Shown one piece after another: positions 4,836 to 8,802 of a stretch of 8,802 bases of DNA (position 1 is the first letter of the stretch; each line of letters begins with the position of its first letter). The position numbers and the translations under genes were made by a program. The notes beneath the pieces are model-generated. The model did no database searches. It saw only the letters and a list, made by a program, of their open reading frames with translations, and had not been told where the DNA came from. Origin of the DNA: Caldifarciminota bacterium (lineage in GTDB: Bacteria > Hydrothermota > Tepidihabitantia > Tepidihabitantales > Tepidihabitantaceae). Location: NCBI GenBank assembly GCA_011049385.1, contig DSBX01000094.1, positions 1 through 8,802 on the forward strand, given 5' to 3'.

Positions 4836-7800
4836 ATGCTGCCGAAAGCGCTGACCGCAATCCTGTGCACCATCGCGCTGGCCGCAGGCCAGGGTGCCTG
4901 GATAGGGAACCTGCCCGAAGCGGCGGGTTCGTCATCCTCACCGAAAGTACTGAGACCACAGACGGTCGAAACGGTCATCCCGAATGTCCGGACGCCGGCC
5001 TCGGTCGAAGCGACGGTGGAACTCCTGTCCACCGCCAGCGGCGAGCGCCGGGGCGGGGAGCCGGTATCCGAACCGCCGACAATGCCCACCGATACCCTGC
5101 ACTGGGACGGCCCGAACAACAGCAACGGCATCGGGTTGACCGCGGCCGGCACTTTCTACGGTGCGGTCCGGTTCACCCCGAGCACCGGCTGTACCCTGAC
5201 CCACGTGCTGTGGTACAACTACAACGCCTACCAGCTCAGCCGGGCGGTGGTCTACATCTGGGGGCCTTCGGGCAACCCCAACAGCCCGGGTGCCCTGCTC
5301 GACACCGTCGTCAGCACGATGGGCAGTAACACCTGGCACAACATCGCGGTGCCGAACCGGCGTCTGCCCGCCGGGCAGGACTTCTGGGTCGGGGTCCGGG
5401 TGACGCAGGACTCGGCGACCCACCCCATCGGCATTGACGCCGGGCCGCAGGTCCAACAGCGCGGCGGGTACATCAGTATGGACGGCAGTTCCTGGGCCGA
5501 GCTTTACCAGTACGGCCTCAACTACAACTGGAACATCCGCGCGGTCGTCCAGACCGAGGACCTGCCTGCCCTGGACCTGGCGGTGACCTCGGTTACCGCC
5601 CAGAGCCCGATCCAGCCCTACCACTGGATTCCGGTCAAGGCGTTCGTCCAGAACCTCGGCGCGGACACCGTCGCCTCGGGCGTGCCGGTGAAACTGCACA
5701 TCACCGGGCCGGGCGGCTACAACTACTACGACACCGACCAGACCACGACCAAGCCGCTGGCCTTCGGCCAGGTGGACACCATCACCTTCGTCCCGAACTG
5801 GTACACCCAGAGCACCGCCGGCATCTACACCGCCGCGGCCTGGTGCGAACTGACCGGCGACGAGAACCCGGCCAACGATACCGCCCGGGTTGACATTGAT
5901 GTCACGCTCTGGGTCAACTACGCCAACTTCAACGCCCAGCAGTACACGACCTGGGCCGGTCGGGAGCGGGGCACGATCTTCTATCCTTCCGACTTCAACC
6001 TGCCCTACCCGGCGACGGTCGAGTCGCTGAAGACCAACTTCAACTGGCACGCCTCCTACCCGTGGGACGATTCGACCTACCAGTTCATCATCTACGGCAA
6101 CGACCTCACCACCCCGCTCTACACCTCGCCTCTGCTGGAAGCGACGCCGGGCATCAACGTCCACGCCTGCACCGCGGAGGTCGAGATTGCGTCGGGCGCG
6201 TTCCTGGTCAGCATCCGGACTTTCTCCAGCACCGGGCGTCCGACGAACTGGGGCGACGGCGACCACAAGTCGCGCAGTGTCTACGGCCACCCGGATACGA
6301 CCTGGTACTACTGGACCTCGGGCGAACTGCACAACGCGGCCTATGTCAACTTCGCGGGCGTGGCCGATGACATCGGCTTCTACAACCTTACCTCGCCCTA
6401 TATGCAGGTCGAGCCGGGCAGTGCGGTCACGCCGGTCGGCTTCGTGCGCAACTACGGCATTAACAACCAGACCGCGATCGCCTGCACCGCCTTCGTCGTG
6501 GACACGGTCACCGACGCCATCGTCTACACCGGGCCGGCCACCGTCACCGTCGCCGCCGGTGACTCCGCGGTGGTGAACTTCCCGACCTGGAACGTGCCGG
6601 ACGGCAACCACATCTACCAGGTCTACATGTTCACCTACCTCGAAGGCGACGAAAACCCGGCCAACGATGGCATCACCCACCTGTTCTTCGGCTTCGGAAT
6701 CAACGAGCCGCTGTACGCGACCCTGCTGTCCGAGCCGGTGACCTTCGACGGCGTCCTGAACCCGGCCGAGTGGGCGGACGCCCAGCGCTACGACGTCTCC
6801 AACATCTTCGGCTGGAGCGACATCTACCGGTACTTCCCGGGCAACGTCTTCCTCCACCTCAAGTACGACGACGACTACGTTTACGTCGGGGTGGACCTCG
6901 GCTACGTCACGACCAACGAGGACCTCCAGCTCGGGCTGTACTTCGACGAGAACCACGACGGTGCCTGGGAGCCGGACTTCTCGGAAGGCAACTACTGGTA
7001 CCGGAGCGCGGACAACTCCCTGCAGTTCCGCGGGCTCACCGCGGGCGCGGCCGCCGAACCGGTGACGGTGACCGGGCCGCGGGCCGCGGGCATCGGCTCG
7101 GGCCGGATGCAGGCGGAGATTGCCCTGCCGATCGGCACCGAAGACCACGAGCTCAACATCGGCACCGAAGACACCCTCGGCTTCTACCTCTACGCCCTGC
7201 TCGAAGACTACGCCGAATGGCTGGGCTGGTGGCACACCGAGATGCCGGACGACCAGTGGCGGATACCGGCGAGCTACGGCCGGCTGGTGCTGACGCCTTC
7301 GCTGGTCGTGCTCGACCCGCCCGTGCCGCAGTCGCCGGCCGACGGCGGGAGGGTCGCAACCCTGACGCCGAGCCTGCGGGTGCGGAACTACCAGGACGCG
7401 GACGAATACGAGTTCCGCGTCTTCCACGAGGGCGGTGAGGTTACCTCCGGGACCTCGACATCCCGCGACTGGGTGGTTGATGTCCCGCTGACGCTGGACG
7501 AGACCTACCAGTGGGACGCCCGGGTCCGGGTCGGCTCCGACTGGAGTCCGTACTTCGACCCGCGCTGGAGCTTCACCGTCGTCGAGCAGATATGGGACCC
7601 GGGCTGGGTCGAAGTCGCCCCGATACCGGCGCAGGCCGGCAACCGGCGCGACATGCCCCACCGCGGGGCCTGGCTCGCCATCGGTCCCGAACAGGGCGGC
7701 ATCCCTGCCATCTACGCGACCAAGGGCAACAAGCTCCAGAACTTCTACCGCTACGACGCGATAGCGGACAGTTGGACGGAGCTGGCCCCGGTGCCGATGG

Positions 7801-8802
7801 ACCCGACGCAGAATCGCCCGCTCCGCCAGGGTGCGCGCGGTATCAGCGACGGCGACAACAGCATCTATATGGTGCACGGCAACAACACGAACGCGTTCTG
7901 GCACTACGATGTCGCGGCGAACGAGTGGACCGCGCTGGCGGATGTGCCGGCCCCGAACCGGAAGCGGGTGAAGGGCGGCGGCGACATGCTCTACATCGAG
8001 CAGGGCGGCACGGGCTACGTCTACCTCCTGAAGGGCGACCGGAACGAGTTCTACCGCTACAACACCGAGAGCGGCAACTGGGAGGCGCTGACCGAGCCGC
8101 CGCCCGGCATCCGGGCGCGCTGGAAGCGTGACTCCTGGCTGGAAACCGACGCCCGGCGCGGGCAAGGCCACGGACAACAGCCGCTCATATATGCGCACAA
8201 GGCCAACTACTACGACCGCGGGACGATGACGCACGACTTCTACCGCTACGACGTGGCAAACGACTCCTGGTACACGCAGAAGCTGGCCGGGATGCCGCTC
8301 AGCGGCCTGCACGGCGGGCGCATCAAGAACAAGAAGGCGAAGGACGGCGGTGCGGCCGCGTTTGACGACGGCGTCATCTATGCGCTCAAGGGCGGCAACA
8401 CCCAGCAGTTCTGGTCCTACTACGTGGACGGGGACTCCTGGGTCGAGCTCGACACGATGCCGACCTACACGCCGACGACCGGCAAGCGCCGGCGCGTGAA
8501 GCAGGGCGGCGACATCGTCAAGTACGGCCCGGGCGTGTTCTTCGCGCTCAAGGGCAACAAGACGGTCGAGTTCTGGCGCTACGTCGTGCCGATGGGCACG
8601 GTGGCCCGGCGGCCGGAGCGCAGTGGCGTGATGGCGGGGACGGTACCTGCCGGCGCGCCGTTCGTGAAGCTGGGTCCGAACCCGCTCATCGGCGGATTTG
8701 CGACCCTGCGCTACAGCCTGCCCAAGGCCGGTCCGGCGGCGGTGAGCGTGTATGACGTGTCGGGCCGTTCCGTGTTCCTCACCCGGGCACCCGGCCACCT
8801 GG
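4836..8802 (+). CDS. Very large exported modular protein (CARDB, CBM9-like, FN3-like, kelch-like propeller), 3' end outside window
   Basis: The frame is open for 1322 codons from the ATG at 4836 and runs off the window. Residues 1 to about 22 look like a signal peptide (LTAILCTIALAAGQG). Domains in order: a beta-sandwich at about 86-245; a CARDB-like domain (246-352) ending in GDENPAND at 341; a second beta-sandwich (359-510); a second CARDB-like domain (512-617) ending in GDENPAND at 604; a CBM9/DOMON-like sugar-binding type domain (about 622-822, DGVLNPAEW at 638) with a calcium-loop-like DENHDG at 704; an FN3-like domain (822-918); a kelch-like propeller (920-1250) with six KGN-x-F[YW]xY repeats at 963, 1014, 1066, 1121, 1185 and 1239; and the start of a sorting-like domain (LGPNPL, VSVYDVSGRSV; from about 1276). 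The likely role is surface binding or adhesion. No catalytic motif is visible. AAGGAGG at 4825-4831 supports the start. Confidence 0.88.
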   Translation, partial: MLPKALTAILCTIALAAGQGAWIGNLPEAAGSSSSPKVLRPQTVETVIPNVRTPASVEATVELLSTASGERRGGEPVSEPPTMPTDTLHWDGPNNSNGIGLTAAGTFYGAVRFTPSTGCTLTHVLWYNYNAYQLSRAVVYIWGPSGNPNSPGALLDTVVSTMGSNTWHNIAVPNRRLPAGQDFWVGVRVTQDSATHPIGIDAGPQVQQRGGYISMDGSSWAELYQYGLNYNWNIRAVVQTEDLPALDLAVTSVTAQSPIQPYHWIPVKAFVQNLGADTVASGVPVKLHITGPGGYNYYDTDQTTTKPLAFGQVDTITFVPNWYTQSTAGIYTAAAWCELTGDENPANDTARVDIDVTLWVNYANFNAQQYTTWAGRERGTIFYPSDFNLPYPATVESLKTNFNWHASYPWDDSTYQFIIYGNDLTTPLYTSPLLEATPGINVHACTAEVEIASGAFLVSIRTFSSTGRPTNWGDGDHKSRSVYGHPDTTWYYWTSGELHNAAYVNFAGVADDIGFYNLTSPYMQVEPGSAVTPVGFVRNYGINNQTAIACTAFVVDTVTDAIVYTGPATVTVAAGDSAVVNFPTWNVPDGNHIYQVYMFTYLEGDENPANDGITHLFFGFGINEPLYATLLSEPVTFDGVLNPAEWADAQRYDVSNIFGWSDIYRYFPGNVFLHLKYDDDYVYVGVDLGYVTTNEDLQLGLYFDENHDGAWEPDFSEGNYWYRSADNSLQFRGLTAGAAAEPVTVTGPRAAGIGSGRMQAEIALPIGTEDHELNIGTEDTLGFYLYALLEDYAEWLGWWHTEMPDDQWRIPASYGRLVLTPSLVVLDPPVPQSPADGGRVATLTPSLRVRNYQDADEYEFRVFHEGGEVTSGTSTSRDWVVDVPLTLDETYQWDARVRVGSDWSPYFDPRWSFTVVEQIWDPGWVEVAPIPAQAGNRRDMPHRGAWLAIGPEQGGIPAIYATKGNKLQNFYRYDAIADSWTELAPVPMDPTQNRPLRQGARGISDGDNSIYMVHGNNTNAFWHYDVAANEWTALADVPAPNRKRVKGGGDMLYIEQGGTGYVYLLKGDRNEFYRYNTESGNWEALTEPPPGIRARWKRDSWLETDARRGQGHGQQPLIYAHKANYYDRGTMTHDFYRYDVANDSWYTQKLAGMPLSGLHGGRIKNKKAKDGGAAAFDDGVIYALKGGNTQQFWSYYVDGDSWVELDTMPTYTPTTGKRRRVKQGGDIVKYGPGVFFALKGNKTVEFWRYVVPMGTVARRPERSGVMAGTVPAGAPFVKLGPNPLIGGFATLRYSLPKAGPAAVSVYDVSGRSVFLTRAPGHL

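Noticed and set aside
3917..5152. 411-codon minus-strand frame over the small exported gene
   Set aside because: It is antisense to a gene with signal peptide, promoter and FlgD-Ig domain, and its translation shows no recognisable features.
4938..8798. Open reading frame of 1286 codons on the minus strand, antisense to the large surface gene
   Set aside because: It is long only because GC-rich third positions of the forward gene remove stops on the opposite strand. Its predicted product is low-complexity, full of V, R, G, D and H, with no recognisable domain. The forward frame has signal peptide, domains and a ribosome site.

Overview
The window is a strongly GC-rich bacterial chromosomal segment; most codons end in G or C. 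It shows no phage, plasmid, insertion sequence, CRISPR or RNA gene. The core genes (the end of a replicative DNA polymerase III alpha gene and a lemA-htpX pair) are ordinary bacterial ones. The other half codes for exported, beta-rich modular proteins with C-terminal domains of the type-IX-sorting or FlgD-Ig kind. That combination is common in Bacteroidota-related (FCB) lineages and in candidate phyla such as WOR-3, Eisenbacteria or Zixibacteria. A high-GC member of such a candidate group is my best guess, from protein style only and with low confidence.

Layout. 1-1053 (+) is the C-terminal third of dnaE, with its 5' part outside the window. It converges on htpX (1050-1991, -), and the two stop codons sit on the same CTAG. 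htpX follows lemA (1998-2552, -) by 6 bases, and the two form an operon. A 183-base divergent region (2553-2735) carries predicted promoters in both directions and a 15-bp tandem repeat that includes the -35 hexamer. Rightward from there lie three exported-protein genes, each with its own predicted promoter: a BNR/Ycf48-like beta-propeller protein (2733 or 2736-3920), a small FlgD-Ig-tailed protein of unknown function (3992-4663), and a very large multi-domain protein (4836 to beyond 8802). The large protein holds two CARDB-like domains, a CBM9/DOMON-like domain, an FN3-like domain, a propeller of KGN-x-EFWRY repeats and the start of a sorting-like domain.

How they fit together. LemA and HtpX are expected to act at the inner membrane in envelope protein quality control. 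The three rightward genes make secreted or surface products that share C-terminal domain style and promoter layout. They look like members of one export and regulation group, though nothing shows that they act in one pathway. The most useful non-coding signal is a repeated layout: TTGAC-type -35, exactly 16 bases, then TAnnnT. In the three secreted-protein genes a GC-rich stem-loop then starts within a few bases of the predicted transcript end. I found no clear evidence of a new defence, mobile or biosynthetic system.
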